Assembly (NCBI GenBank): GCA_016617855.1
Contig: JAECUM010001930.1
Span: 1-64,000 of the forward strand
Direction: 5' to 3'
Length of the DNA stretch: 64,000 nucleotides
Source: Megalonaias nervosa
Lineage: Eukaryota > Mollusca > Bivalvia > Unionida > Unionidae
Of this stretch, positions 35,630 through 48,683 are shown piece by piece. Each line of letters begins with the position of its first letter. The stretch's first letter is position 1. The notes beneath the pieces are model-generated. The model did not search any database, was not told the origin of the DNA, and saw only the letters and a list, made by a program, of their open reading frames with translations. The position numbers were made by a program, and so were the translations under genes.

Positions 35630-36430
35630 ATCTGAATGGGTATTATTTTTGTACAATAAATACTTATGTGAATTCATGGGTTTTATTTTTGTATAATAAA
35701 TACTTCAAACTTATGTGAATTCATGGGTATTATTTTTGTATAATAAATACTTCAAACTTATGTGAATTCATGGGTATTATTTTTTGTATAATAAACACTT
35801 CAAACTTATGTGAATTCATGGGTATTATTTTTGCATAATAAATACTTCAAACGTATGTGAATTCATGGGTATTATTTTTGCATAATAAATACTTCAAACT
35901 TATGTGAATTCATGGGTATTATTTTTGCATAATAAATACTTCAAACTTATGTGAATTCATGGGTATTATTTTAGCATAATAAATACTTCAAACGTATGTG
36001 AATTCATGGGTATTATTTTTGCATAATAAATACTTCAAACGTATGTGAATTCATGGGTATTATTTTTGCATAATAAATACTTCAAACTTATGTGAATTCA
36101 TGGGTATTATTTTTGCATAATAAATACTTCAAACTTATGTGAATTCATGGGTATTATTTTTGCATAATAAATACTTCAAACTTATGTAAATTCATGGGTA
36201 TTATTTTTGCATAATAAATACTTCAAACTTATGTGAATTCATGGGTATTATTTTTGCATAATAAATACTTCAAACTTATGTGAATTCATGGGTATTATTT
36301 TTGCATAATAAATACTTCAAACTTATGTGAATTCATGGGTATTATTTTTGCATAATAAATACTTCAAACTTATGTGAATTCATGGGTATTATTTTTGCAT
36401 AATAAATACTTCAAACTTATGTGAATTCAT
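35630..36430. repeat. 47-bp minisatellite, ~17 units
   Basis: The unit is aacttatgtgaattcatggg + tattatttttgcataataaa + tacttca. Left-hand units have gtataataaa and are shorter; later units are almost identical. It lies about 100 bp from the preceding 76-bp array but is unrelated in sequence. Confidence 0.96.
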
Positions 36431-37270
36431 CCTGACATATGTTCAGGTCTTTAAGATTCTATTCAATCTTTAAAAACTATGTGCCCCAATATTAAATCAT
36501 CTTTTCTATAAACAGCCCATACTCTATTATATCTTTTACCTACGTCTTATTCTTAAGGCAATTAACACATTGTACCAATTGACATATTTATTTTTAACTA
36601 GTTTTTTGCACGTGTTGCTTACTATGTGACTTTAATCTTTCTTCACTTGGTTTAACAATATTTATATAAATATTATGAATATTTAAATCAAAATTATATA
36701 TCTTTGAAACAGAAGCAGCATGGTGTAATTTTTATAATTTCTATTTACAGATTTATTCCTGTTTTGAGTGTTCAAGATGGCAACCTTAGGGCAAGTCGTA
36801 TGTTTTTGGAGCTCCCCGTTTTTCATCAAATTGGATGGTTAAATGTGATTATATTCACTAAAATATGTTATGGATATATTCATGAAGTGATCAGCTTTCA
36901 CGTGGTGTGATTGCTGTCTTTGGAAATTTTCTTCCAAGTCTGAATTTTGTGTTTTTAATATTTGTTTTTCATATTCATTTAAACCAGGATTACTGACACT
37001 TATAGCTCAGTTCTATATTTAGTTTGTTTGAGCCTTAATGGGATTAGCAAGTGCAAGTCAGAGTTAATCTGAGCTAAGTATGTGACTTGGTATAGGCTCT
37101 CTTGATAATTGTTAACTCATGCTCATCCAAGGAGTGTGAGCTTGTTAGGAATCTATAGTACAGGAAATAAGTTAGACAAAAGTTGACAATGTGACAATGT
37201 GACTGAAATGAAAATATACTACTTACAAAAACAAATAAATACTTGAATGCATTGGGAGATATTCTTTAAA
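36431..37270. other. Sequence upstream of a non-LTR element, nothing firm
   Basis: AT-rich. The frame at 36704-36910 (+) shows no known domain. Part may be 5' UTR of the element that follows. Confidence 0.4.
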
Positions 37271-37280
37271 AACAACAAAA

Positions 37281-38726
37281 ATGTTCTCTCAACCTGATTC
37301 TATAGATAATGTGGACATTGAGAGAAAGTCTCAAAATATCTTTGATGTTGCTCGAGACATGTTAGATAATGAAGCTGAGAACAACATCAATTCAAGACCG
37401 GATTTAAACTCACCAGAAGTGGTTGGTATTGAACACCGAAGGGAAATGAGCGGAACATTAAAAATGTCACTGATGCTGTTATTAAGATGATGCCAATAAT
37501 GATGCACTACTTGTTTCACAGACATCACAAACGGAACAAGATTCAGATGTAGAAGACATTGATGAAGGCATATACATGCAAATCAAAGCCAAATTTGGAA
37601 CTCTTAATAGAAGTGCCTTTCAAGAAAAATTGAAATCAACACTTGAGGTCAAAGGTCTCAAAGATACTAGGCAAGCTATGTTCGATCTAGCAAAAAGGAA
37701 GAGATATGATTGTCCTGATGGTCGATTAGTAGAACGTTTACCTCGAACAAACAGTGCTCCTGTGGAAGATAAGTTATCGGAAGATATTTATATTATATTC
37801 CATTTCATTGAAGGAGAGAATAATTACAGTGACATGAAAGCATGTATATCTTAATGGGCACTGAAACATAATTATGAAACAAGATCCTACCAGCATTTGA
37901 ACACCGTTCATAGCGATTGTATATCACAAAGTCCGAAAGCTTCAGTCAGTGATTACGCTTTACAAAGAACAGATGAATATGCTGATAGAATGAGCACAAT
38001 ATTTGTGCAGAGAGTGATAAAAAATTTGAAGAAAAATTGGCCAGATCGGAAAACTAGCTAGGAGATATTGCCACACAGAAGGAAACTGAGATTAAAAAAT
38101 TAAAGTCAGATTTAATGGAAACAACGATTAAACTTGAAGAAGCTAACACTCAGATAGAACAACTGAAATTAAAAGAGGACAAATTAATCAATGATAATAG
38201 AGGAATGTATATCCAGATGTCAACAATGGCATCCCGGGAAAACGAGATAAAAGGAATCACTTCTCATGTACATCAACATTTAGATGTGATCATGAAAAGG
38301 ATCAACTGTATTGAGGGAAAGTTAGACACAATTTGTACAAGACACATACTTTTATGCAATCAGTCTAACAAAGGAAGTGGAAGAAATGTAGACGTGCAAG
38401 TGAAAGAAAATCACAAAAATCATGAACTATCAGCATGCAAGGAGAGTAGATGCGGTACCTCTCCATCTATTAACCAAGAAAATGTAGTATATAGACAGAA
38501 AGAGATACACAAAGAGCCAGCTAGTGCTCTTCCAGCAAATTCATCTGGAAATGGTCTCGCTATGCTTACATTGAAAGATTTCCCGCCACTTTCATGGAAT
38601 GATCGGATTAACATAACTGAAAATGTGAGTCATAATCAGCAAACAGAAGTAACACCTAAAAATGCAAGAGATAGGAAATCAACTGAAAATCGGCAAGAGA
38701 GGTTAAAATATGAAGAAAGAACATAG
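37281..38726 (+). pseudogene. LINE ORF1-like protein, broken
   Basis: Pieces in different frames: 37281-37490, 37576-37854 and 38115-38726. The last has a coiled coil at its start (METTIKLEEANTQIEQLKLK, then EDKLINDN), consistent with ORF1 proteins that trimerise or bind RNA. A charged, lysine-rich tail continues in 38792-39046. No zinc knuckle or RRM was identified. At least three frame breaks. Confidence 0.6.
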
Positions 38727-39200
38727 AAATAAATGAAAACAACATAAATAAAGCACAAAAAAGGCACATCAAATCACCAAAAGATCAAAGAATGCTTCCG
38801 AATGACGAGGAGAGACAGAAAAAGAAAGATACATCGTATAGACGTATTGAGACAATCATTACCAGACCCAATCAAAGGGATATAGAATCCGATGTGTTTG
38901 AACCAGTTGTAAGAAATAAAATAAGACACATTCTGCTCTCTAATGTCAAATCGAGAAAGAATATAGATGTAGTAAGGACAGCTATTGCAACCCATTGCAA
39001 GGAGGAAGGTGTGACAGTAACATTCATCCGCCTCATAAAGGAATGACCCCAATGGGATGGATCAAATATATATACATTTCAACTAAATGTACTGGACAAA
39101 GATTTTTAACTGATGATGAACAATGAATCATTTTGGAGTTCTGAAATAAAATATAGGGAATGGATATCAAATAGAAAATGGAGAGAAGGCTACCCACCTG

Positions 39201-42200
39201 ATGAAACACATGAGAAATACAACATGTATTCATAATGAGCATAATAGTCATATGACTGGTAATTGCTTCTTAATAGTAATTATGCTCATTATTTCAACAC
39301 AGAATGTACGTGGCATAATGTCTAGCATGCAGAAATTAATTGAATTGTTACCAGACACAGATATATTTGTTATCACTGAACACTGGCTTTGTACAAAGAA
39401 TCTAACGTATTTAGATAAATTACATGATGATCTCAAAGTAGTAGCGCTTCCTACTGAAGAGATACCACAATGCTATAGAGGTAGTGGCGGGGTTGCCGTA
39501 TTTTACAGATCATCGCTATGCAAAGTAAGAACCTTGCAAACTGATTTGCCAAATATTATGGCAGTGAAAGTTTTAGTGACAGAGTTGGAACTTATAATTT
39601 TGATTGCAACCTACTTTCCCTCGACAACTAGAACTGATGATGCGTATGAAAATATTTTGTGAAAATGTTTTTGATGTGTATGATAGATATTCTGTTGAAA
39701 ATATATGCATAATTATAGGCGAAATGAATGCAGATCTTGTGTGTAAAAATCCATCCAGAAGAGACCTTGTTCTAAGGAAAAGAATAGACAGAGAAACATA
39801 GTTGCTACATCAGTGATAAAACCTCATGAACATACATCACATATAGATCAAAAGACATGACACGAACGTCCACACTTGATTATATACTAATACCTGAAAT
39901 AATCAGAGGTGGTGTAAGAAGACACATAGCAAATGACAAAATCGATTTCTCAATATCAGATCACCTACCTGTTACAGCAGCACTTGCAAAAGATATGTTG
40001 AAGGAAAATATAAAGACACGTATATTTCCAAGAATGAAATGGAACTTGGCGAATCCATTAGAAATCAGCATGTATGAATCTGATGTTAGTGCATTCTTGA
40101 ATTTCACCTATGAGTGCAAAAAGGTAGAAGATATAGAGAAGTATAATGAATTGATAACCAAGAGTGTACTAACTGCATCAGACAGATATATTCCAAAGTC
40201 CGAATTTAGATCGCACTTGAAACCATATTGGAAGAAAAGTGGCCTTGAAAAATCACATCAGGATATGAGAAAAGCATGCGGAGAATGGATCAAAGCAGGA
40301 AAAACTAGAAGCACAGACTGTAACATCAAAAGAAAATACAAGGACACAAAAAGAGAGTTCAGAAAGAAACATAGGCTAGAGAAAAAGGTATAAAAAGAGT
40401 GCATATTTGAAGAGACAAGAAAGAGTGCAGAAATGGGAATAGACGAATTCTACGCAGTCATACGGGAAAATAGGAAAGATACATCAAATTATGGTAATAT
40501 TGTATTTTGAGTAGAGAATCAAATAATTGGATGAATGTGTCAATCTATGGAAACTATATTTGTCTGAATTAAGCAGTACAACAGATGAGGAACATAATGA
40601 TCATGTCAAGATGAAGAATATGTACGAAGAAAGTAAACTAGAGACTGATAACATAAAGTGTAATCCTATTACAGAGGAAGAGGTGTTGCAGCATATCAAG
40701 TCTCTAAAAATAAAAAAATCACCAGGCACTGATTGCGTATTGAATGAGCATTTAAAGTATGGTGGAAAATATTTAATCAGACATTTAATTGCCCTTTTCA
40801 ATTCCATGGTCCAATGTGAGTATTTGCCTAATGTATATAGATGTGGGATGATTATACCAATATACAAACAAAATGGTAAAGATAAAAAGCATCCGGTGAA
40901 TTATCATGGTATAACACTGACATCTTGTCTGGGAAAATTGTTTGAAAAAATATTGATGACCAGAATTCAAAAGTATTTAGACAAAATTAACTTTCCACAT
41001 CCTTATCAATTTGGATTTCGTAAGGAGCCTGGAGCTATCTCTGCTGCATTTACTCCTCAAGAATGTTTGATATACAATACTAATCATAACTCTAATGTAT
41101 ATGTTGTTTTTCTGGAAAATGAAAAGGCATTCGATAGACTGTGGCATTGTGGACTACTAGGAAAATTAAAAAAGCTAGGAATTAATGCAAAAATATGGAG
41201 AATAATTGTCCATTCCTACACACAGTCAAGTGACTGTGTAGCGTGTAGAGGATATATATCTAACACATTTCCGTTACGGAGAGGCGTTGGTCAGGGGCGT
41301 GTAATGTCTGCTTTTCTTTTTCTCGTGTACATCAATGACCTATTGAATGAACTAGTCATGACTAATTGCGGGATAACAATGAATCAGATGAACATACCTG
41401 GCATGCTTTCGGCAGACGACACTACTCTACTAAGCTCTACGCTGAATGGATTACAGATACTCGTGAATACAGCTTATCAGTATGCATAGAAGTGGAAATT
41501 GAAATATAACCCTAACAAGAGTAATTGGATGATATTCAGTAGAAAAAATGAAGTGTACTCATCAAATGGAATTACTTTGGGGTTACAGGATATTCCTAGA
41601 GCAAAAAAAGTGAAATATGCAGGAGTTACTTTTTCACAATCAATGAAAATTAATGATCGTATAAACTATTCCTATGATAAAGCTAAATGTGTAACAAACT
41701 CGCTATACTCAATTTGTTTAAATGCAACTGGAATTAATCCTGTAGTTTCTGTGAAAGTCTGGGAAAGAGTTATATTGCCGTCTGCTTTGTATGGCTCAGA
41801 ACTCTGGTTTAATATGTCATATCAGGGCATTGAATCACTGGAGAAAATACAACAATATTTCACCCAGAGAGTACAAGGTTTTCCTCAAAGATCACCTATT
41901 GGATCTATGACATCATGCTTGGGGATGATTTCAATGGAAGCTCACATAGATAAACAAAAACTCGTATTCCTTGGTTGCATGTGTAGAACATCGGCGAACT
42001 TAATTGCTAAAAAGTTTTTCCTCTGGACTGTTGGAAATTTTATTTTTGACCCCCCAACATAGCAACAATTCTTTTATATATAATATAAGTACTGTACTCA
42101 AAAAGTATGATTTAGAAGACTATCTCAATGACTTCATTTTCATTGGAAAATTTCCAGATAAAATAACATGGAAAAACTTAATTGGGACAAGAATACAGGT

Positions 42201-42624
42201 ATTTGCGGGGAGAAAACATGAATATCAAAAATCAGAGGGATTCGGTAGATTTTTAAAAATTAATCCAGGACTAAAAATGCACCATCTATGGAAAGTCGCT
42301 TGCACTGACTCAACCAGAAAAATGCATTATGAGACATTAATTCGTATTGGAGGAATGCAAGCAAGACCTGGGCTGTGTCCCCTATATGGCAAAATAAGTC
42401 ATGACCATATTTTGCACATTTCGATGAACTGTCCCTTAACCTTAGATGACAGAAACCACTTGATGGAAAGTCTATTTTTGTATATGCCTCCAGTGATTTA
42501 CCGTGATTTCTGTGATCAGATCGATGATGATATACTGATTATGCTACTTGGTGGTTTAAATGACTGTAATCTATCTAGTTTAGTAATGATATTAATTTAT
42601 TTATTAGTTTGCTATTACAAGTAA
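39201..42624 (+). pseudogene. LINE ORF2: endonuclease and reverse transcriptase, broken
   Basis: The endonuclease begins STQNVRGIMSSMQKLIELLP, with TEHWL (catalytic glutamate) and GSGGVAVFYRSS. After a frameshift near 39650 it continues with GEMNADLV, where the canonical motif is GDFN(A/S)D, and ends with SISDHLPVTAAL, which keeps the SDH motif. The RT (40527-41489) has KIKKSPGTD, HPVNYHGITLTSCLGKLFEK, LENEKAFDRLWH and RRGVGQGRVMSAFLF. The catalytic box reads LSADDTTLL, so the aromatic residue before ADD is serine. A TAG at 41487-41489 interrupts an otherwise continuous frame into the thumb (KWKLKYNPNKSNWMIFSRK). The C-terminus after another shift near 42010 has CPLYGKISHDHILHISMNCP, a CCHC-like motif missing one cysteine. 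Dead copy. Confidence 0.87.
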
Positions 42625-42900
42625 TTCAGTGGTCTTCATAAGTAACGAATCCACTATTTTTGTGATTCTATGTATTACATTGCATTTCTATACTGTCTTA
42701 AAATCTTCAGAAAATGGAGGAATAAAAGAATATCAGTCAATCTCCTCTCTCTCTCTCTTATATCCAGGCATTTTTAAGCAGAGTATGGGTCACATTATAA
42801 ATGGGACATACAGCAAATTTAATAAATCCAATGGGTATTATTGGAAACTCTTGATGTTCCCATACATATAAAAAATATTGTAAATTCAGATGTTTTATGT

Positions 42901-45801
42901 TTTCATGCCACTATTCCCATACAGAAATGCATATATCATACACACTGTTTTATCCATTTCCTTACAATATTCACTACACTATACTTTTATTTACATTTCT
43001 TAGGATCATAATAATTTGAAAATATTAAACTGAAATAAAGCATAAATCACAAGTAATTTTCATAATTTCAAGTCAGATGGCTAGTAAATTGCAATATGTG
43101 TCTGACACTGTTTTGTGTAAAGGACTTGTAAAGAATCTGCCGGACACAGAAATTTCTCCATCTACCAGTTCTGACTACAAAGAAATTTGCAAAATTCTAG
43201 GCTGACATTTTCAGTGCCCAAGCATAGTCCTATGTGCAGTTAACTGTCTGTGCCACTTTTGAGCAATTAAACAAATCTCTGTCCCTTAGCTTGTAAAAAC
43301 AACAACTGCTTGATAATCTTTTGATCAAGCTACATATCTGATACCTGTTCACTACCAAGTCCTATATACAGCTAACAGTGAGTGCTTGTTATAACTCAAT
43401 TTGATCTGCTGCATAACTGACACTCATTCATCTGCTGTGCTATTTTGATGAGATTTCATGGACTGTATGATCAAAGTGTCATTGACAGTGATAGTGCTCA
43501 AGTTCAGTCTCAGCATAAATAATAGCACAAGTTTCCAATCTGATAGTGTTCTGACAGTTACCAAGTATCTTGTCACTCAGATATCATACATTGTGAATTG
43601 CTAAACTTTTGCAGTTAAAAAAATAAGAAAACTATACTTACATTGCAGCATTCAAGTTAAAAGTTATGGTCAATGCATGTGAATTTAAAATTGCTGATGT
43701 ATGTAGATATTCTGGAGTCCTCACTGTCTGACTCCTTTTTTTAATTTGTACATGGCCTCTTCCTTAAATGTATAATTAGTTTTTTTATACACATTTTTCT
43801 CAACTTAAAAAAATATTTATTTTGCAGGCATGAAAAATTACATGAAATACAGTAAGTAGCCAATGTCATCACCATTTGAAAATACTTATAGAATTATGAT
43901 CAATAGAAGGTATTAATTTCAGATCCTGGCTTGGGAAAGATGCCATTCAAATTACACAAGATCATCTGACTTGGACCATCATCATCTCAACCACCTCAAT
44001 TATAGCCAAGTAATTAGTATCAGAAATTTGATATTTTCCATAAGAAAAGATTAAATGACTATAAATGTTGAAAAAAATAACAAAGTTGGATATCATTATT
44101 ATTCTCTCTCTTTCTCTCTCTGTTATTAATGTGTTGCCATCTCTGATGTCATGAGACTTTTTAAATATTTATTTTCTGACAAAGAAAAAAGAAACATGTC
44201 TCACCATTGATTATAGTTGGCTCCCTACATTTCAAATTGATCTGTGATATTTGGATTATGAGATACATTTATCTCCATAGCCCACTGTAGTGTGAATTTC
44301 GTTTTGTACAATTCTCAACAAGAACTACTTCATTTGATATCCAGATAGTTTTATGTAGGTTATTCAAAATTTTCATGAAAATAGTCAGCTATACATTGTC
44401 TGTCCTGCACACAAAGTACTGTCATCCCTCTCTTCTCTATGCTGTGAATTAAATCTATGGGGTTCCTTTTAGAATCCATTTAAATACATTATCATACTAC
44501 AACAGCTGAGAGCATTTCCGTTAACAATGTCACTTTAATATGCCCATGAAGAGAACTATATTTAACTTTAAAAATCATACATCACATTTTTAAATAGCTG
44601 TTGCATAACGAATATCCTTATTGTTGATATAGTTTTTTAGAAGAAAAAAAACTGCATGACTATATGAATCCAGATTTGCATGCTTTCCAGAACTTGTGAG
44701 CAGCTTTACTGGCCTCTCACTTATAAAGGAATTTTATAATTCATTGTACTATATATTCATTTGATGTGTATCTGATAGTGAAATTATTAATTCTGAATCT
44801 TGTTTTCATAATTTTTGGACTGCATAAACCCCACCATTTAGTCCCCAATCTTTCATCCTTAATTTTGGCTATTCATTCTCTCCTTTATTCTCATTTCATT
44901 TTATGTTCTTCCAATTGTCATTAAATGAAAATATTGACAAATTGTATTTTTATTTCAAGTGTAGAATACAGTGAAATCATCAGTGCTTTATATTCTATAT
45001 CTCTGATGGTAAGACTATATGTACCTGATCATTTATCCCTGCATCTTTCATTCTTTTGTCTTCCCTCCTTGTTATTCATGGTTTAATTTTGTTCCCCTTT
45101 CAATCATGGTTAAATGAAAATAGTGAAAATCAGTTAGCTCAGTGTCCTCTAGTGCAGTTTCCAGTAACTGCTCTTTCTCTTCCTGGCCCCATCTCTCTCT
45201 CTTATACAACTAGTGACACTTTCATCAGACTTCCAATCACTTTTGCTTTCAGGTTTTCCTGTGACTAGAAAATACCAGTTTTGTCAACTTTTCATGTAAA
45301 GATTTTAGCAACTTTTTTTTTCTAAATATATTATGTTTTAATAGTCAAGAATTGGGTTTACTTTTGATATCCTGATGAAAATGCTCATGAAGCTTGAATG
45401 ATAAGAAAATTTAAATACCATTTATTATAATTAAAGTAAAGTGTAAGTACAGAATGTCTTCTCTAACAAAGTGAAAACGTTCTAGCTGTGGCAATATTTA
45501 AGGCCAATGATTCGGTTAAACTTGTTACCTATTTTGCAATGTATTTTTTTAGCACACGCATACAGGTAACCATTCCTATTCCACTGCAACTCATCAACAT
45601 GGCTTTATGATGATGGATGGTGTATGAGATGATTCATCCTGAGCCATGTGTTTCCTTTCCACCCCAATGCTGATGCATGGAGAAATAAACAACTGCACAT
45701 GCACTACTGTATGTCTAATCATCATTCCATGATTTCTGAATCCCTGTTTGAAAAGTGCCTCATTTTTAAAGTACTTAAACAGTTTTAATGAACTGTTTTA
45801 C
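42901..45801. other. Intronic sequence, nothing recognised
   Basis: About 2.9 kb of AT-rich intron with small CT-rich tracts (for example near 44104-44121). The frame at 45056-45268 (+) has no known domain. Confidence 0.5.
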
Positions 45802-45900
45802 CTTTGCTGGTGCATTCAAAACTCCAGTGTTGTAACCAAACTGGAATGATGATCCAAGAATACAGGCAAGAATGGCCAGGGCAAGGTTTGCAGTAAAGTC
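45802..45900 (-). CDS. Glucose transporter (SLC2A/GLUT) exon, TM1
   Basis: A 99-bp exon in phase 0 at both ends. The acceptor is ...ttttttatttcag|GAC and the donor is GCAAAG|gtaaaa. It encodes 33 residues: DFTANLALAILACILGSSFQ, then FGYNTGVLNAPAK. The QFGYNTGVxNAP segment is diagnostic of class I facilitative hexose transporters (TM1). It splices in frame to exon 30405-30565. The start-codon exon must lie at higher coordinates; in this family it is very short and could not be picked out. Confidence 0.96.
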
Positions 45901-46671
45901 CTGAAATAAAAAGGAGCTGCTATTATTTCCAAGCGTAACTTTTACAATTAGCTTGGGTTAATAAACAGAAGCAGATTCAGGTGAAACCTAACTTACAGGA
46001 CACCTCTATATAAAACAGACCTACTCATAAACAACAGCCTTCAGGATGATCATTTGTAAAATACTAGAAAATTTAACTTTCCAATTTTTTTTATTTTTAT
46101 AGAGTTTTTCATCTCAGCAACAAAAAAATCACTTAAACATTTATACCTTGGTGTGCAATTCTTGTGCTAGTCTTAGCTGAATATCTATCCCCACGTAATA
46201 GTAATTACAAAGAAAAAGCTGAATGAGTCATTAAATTTTTTTACATTTGCAAAGGCTGAAAATCAGAGACTCCTTTTATCCAATGCATATAGGGTATCTA
46301 CATGTGTGATTATTTTATTTACAAGACAATTATTGAGATCACATTGGTTTTCTGGAATCAAAAGCCCCTGTATATGTATGGAGAAAATTGCAAAAGATTT
46401 TCCAAATGTTTTTAATGCTTTTAATTGATTTTATAATTGTTATTATTATTATTGCTGGTAAAATCAAATAAACACTTTTCTTTGCAATACTTAATAAGGA
46501 ACAAATTTCATAACCAGTTTATATTTACATCCCATCTCTCCAAAAATTTAGAGACCTCGATACACCAAGGTAAGAAGTGATGCCATCATGATGATATCAT
46601 AATATAATCATTTCAAGCTGCCATTGATTTTACAAAAACTACATTACATACTTACATACTTACATAGATGT
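45901..46671. other. Intron upstream of TM1 exon, nothing recognised
   Basis: AT-rich with a short tta/att run near 46440. No exon seen. Confidence 0.45.
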
Positions 46672-46918
46672 ATATTATTGTGAATGGCATTTTTTTCAGC
46701 ACATGATTGACTATACACGGTGGCCAGTATACCTGGTGGATGATAAACCTGGGAAAACCATGGGAAGAACCACGGACCCACTTGAATCTACTGTAAAACT
46801 TTCTCATATAGCCACACTGGCTGAGCATGAGACTCAAACCCACATCGACATAGGAGAGACATAAGTGACCTATAAGGCAAGTGTTTTAGACCACTCGGCC
46901 ACCCAAGTCCCCCTGTGA
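46672..46918 (-). mobile_element. tRNA-derived SINE (family A, copy 3)
   Basis: Matches copies at 0.6 and 18.1 kb: aatggcatttttttcagcac, tatacacggtggccagtata, gaagaaccacggacccac, and the tRNA-like end (ttttagaccactcggccacc). The tail lies at the left. The promoter end has been tandemly amplified. Confidence 0.85.
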
Positions 46919-47113
46919 GATATATGTACATAAAAGGCAAGTGTTTTAGACCACTCGGCCACCCAAGGCCCCCTGTGAGATATATGTACATAAAAGGCAA
47001 GTGTTTTAGACCACTCGGCCACCCAAGGCCCCCTGTGAGATATATGTACATAAAAGGCAAGTGTTTTAGACCACTCAGCCACCCAAGGCCCCCTGTGAGA
47101 TATATGTACGGTA
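46874..47113. repeat. 60-bp tandem repeat made from a SINE head, 4 units
   Basis: Exact 60-bp periodicity from 46874 (46934, 46994, 47054). Each unit holds the SINE's tRNA-like start (gcaagtgttttagaccactc + ggccacccaaggccccc) plus tgtgagatatatgtacataa from the flank. Units are nearly identical. The overlapping ORFs are by-products of the 60-bp (20-codon) period. Confidence 0.95.
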
Positions 47114-47350
47114 CATAAATATATGTACATTTTGTTATTAATAATAAAGTCCATTGTAATGCACAATGTGCAAGAGTACCCAGGGGTTTCTTATGAACTT
47201 GACCTACTTCATTCCCAAAGACAGAGAATGGTCACAGTGATCCTTCAATATAATGTCCCTCTAATACTGAGGTTATCACCATGAAGCCCATTCTACTAAT
47301 TCAATTTTATCACTTCTTCATAACTGTTTTTCACTTAAATTTAGTACTAG

Positions 47351-47544
47351 ATTACTATATATACTCACTCATAAGTCTAGTCAAACAGCCAAAAACAAAG
47401 ATCCTGATCTGCAATAGCATAATGTGCCTGCAGACCAGAGTCTATATAGTCTGCTCTACTGATTATCCCTAACAATTGCACAGACCCAAATCTGCCAGTG
47501 CATTATGTGATGGACTCAACTTATAAATGAGTATATATGGTAAT
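47351..47544. mobile_element. MITE-like element with TIRs (copy 2)
   Basis: 194 bp. The left end attactatatatactcactc is mirrored by the reverse complement of the right end, attaccatatatactcattt, continuing through 'tataagt'. Same termini and internal words (cagacc, ctgatct, cataatgtgcctgc) as the copy at 21078-21299. Confidence 0.78.
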
Positions 47545-48611
47545 AAGAACCAGTTTACATCAGTAAATACACCCTTATTGAATCTCTGTACCTTATTATG
47601 ATGCATCCTTGTTAGCACATCCACTGATATAATGCTCTTTCCTTTATAACACAGGTCACATTTTGACTTTCATGAGCAGTTTTATAGCAATAAAGCACTA
47701 TCCACCAAGGATCTAACAAATAATCTCCAACCTTCATGTTGTGACATACTAGAATTCTAAAATGAAACAACTGGTAAGAATAAAAAAAAAAAAATTTTTA
47801 TATGATAGGTGTAGTACTTGCTTCTGGGTGCAAACATGTGCATCTCATTTTCAACTCAATTTTATACTAAGATGTGCTACAGTGCATGTATGTGTCACAA
47901 AGGCAGAGTTAGCAGTTAGTTTCATGAATGGCACAGGATTTGCCCACATATTAGATATTACCAAATATTACCATAGCTCATTAATAATTTTTAACAGAAT
48001 TTATTTTTCTTCTTTCAGTCTTGATGACCTTGACCTTTCATCACCAAATCAGTAGGCTTTATCCTTACCCTAAGTCAGGCATGTGCAGTTTCCTCCAGAG
48101 AGTGATTTTTATATACACAAATATGATGTTAATGTAATAGGACAAAAGACTGGTTGCAGGTGGATGTGGCCGGTGAGCAGAAAGTTGTACATGCCTGTCC
48201 TAACAGCCAGCCATCCACAAAGTGTGGTTGAGATCTGTCAGGTAGAACTAGAGTTATTGTGCACAAACCATTATTATTCTTTAATTAAATGTCCTTAACC
48301 TTTGAACTTTCTGCTCAAAATCAATTACTAATCCAAGTGCAAGCCATCCAGAAGGTATGGAGCCATACTGTTGGACAACTTGAGTTACTGTATAGAAACG
48401 AAATTGGAAACAGATGGATGTACAGATGGATAGCATCACAATATAAAAGCTTATGATAGTCATATAGAAACATGGAACATAAACAAGAAATTTTCAACCA
48501 TGAAGAGGATACTGGGATGAATGGAATGAACTGAATACACTGAAATTGTTAATATAAATGTTCAGCTAAAATGTAAAATGGATGTCCTCATGCAATTCTG
48601 ATATTTTGTTG

Positions 48612-48615
<4 letters not shown>
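47545..48615. other. Nothing recognised
   Basis: Small frames at 47762-48055 and 48083-48298 (+) lack known domains. Confidence 0.45.

Positions 48616-48681
<66 letters not shown>
48616..48681. repeat. (GA)n microsatellite
   Basis: Perfect ga dinucleotide run, about 32 repeats. Confidence 0.98.

Positions 48682-48683
<2 letters not shown>

Larger units (their letters stand above)
37271..42900 (+). mobile_element. Nearly full-length non-LTR (LINE) retrotransposon, inactivated
   Basis: A plus-strand element with an ORF1-like region, then an APE-type endonuclease, reverse transcriptase and a C-terminal cysteine-histidine motif, about 5.4 kb in total. Its clade is not certain; layout and motifs fit the I/jockey-type LINEs. 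It sits in the intron between exons 45802-45900 and 30405-30565, antisense to the host gene. Ends are approximate: no clear target duplication or tail was fixed, and the 3' UTR probably ends between 42.75 and 42.9 kb. Confidence 0.85.

Noticed and set aside
31713..36430. CRISPR-like regular repeats
   Set aside because: Units are directly adjacent with no unique spacers, in a eukaryotic intron; these are minisatellites.
46788..47166. Overlapping repeated frames (GGLGWPSGLKHL and similar)
   Set aside because: Translation of the 60-bp SINE-head repeat; no independent coding signal.
47762..48298. Two plus-strand small frames
   Set aside because: No known motif, no splice context, and codon content like the non-coding background.
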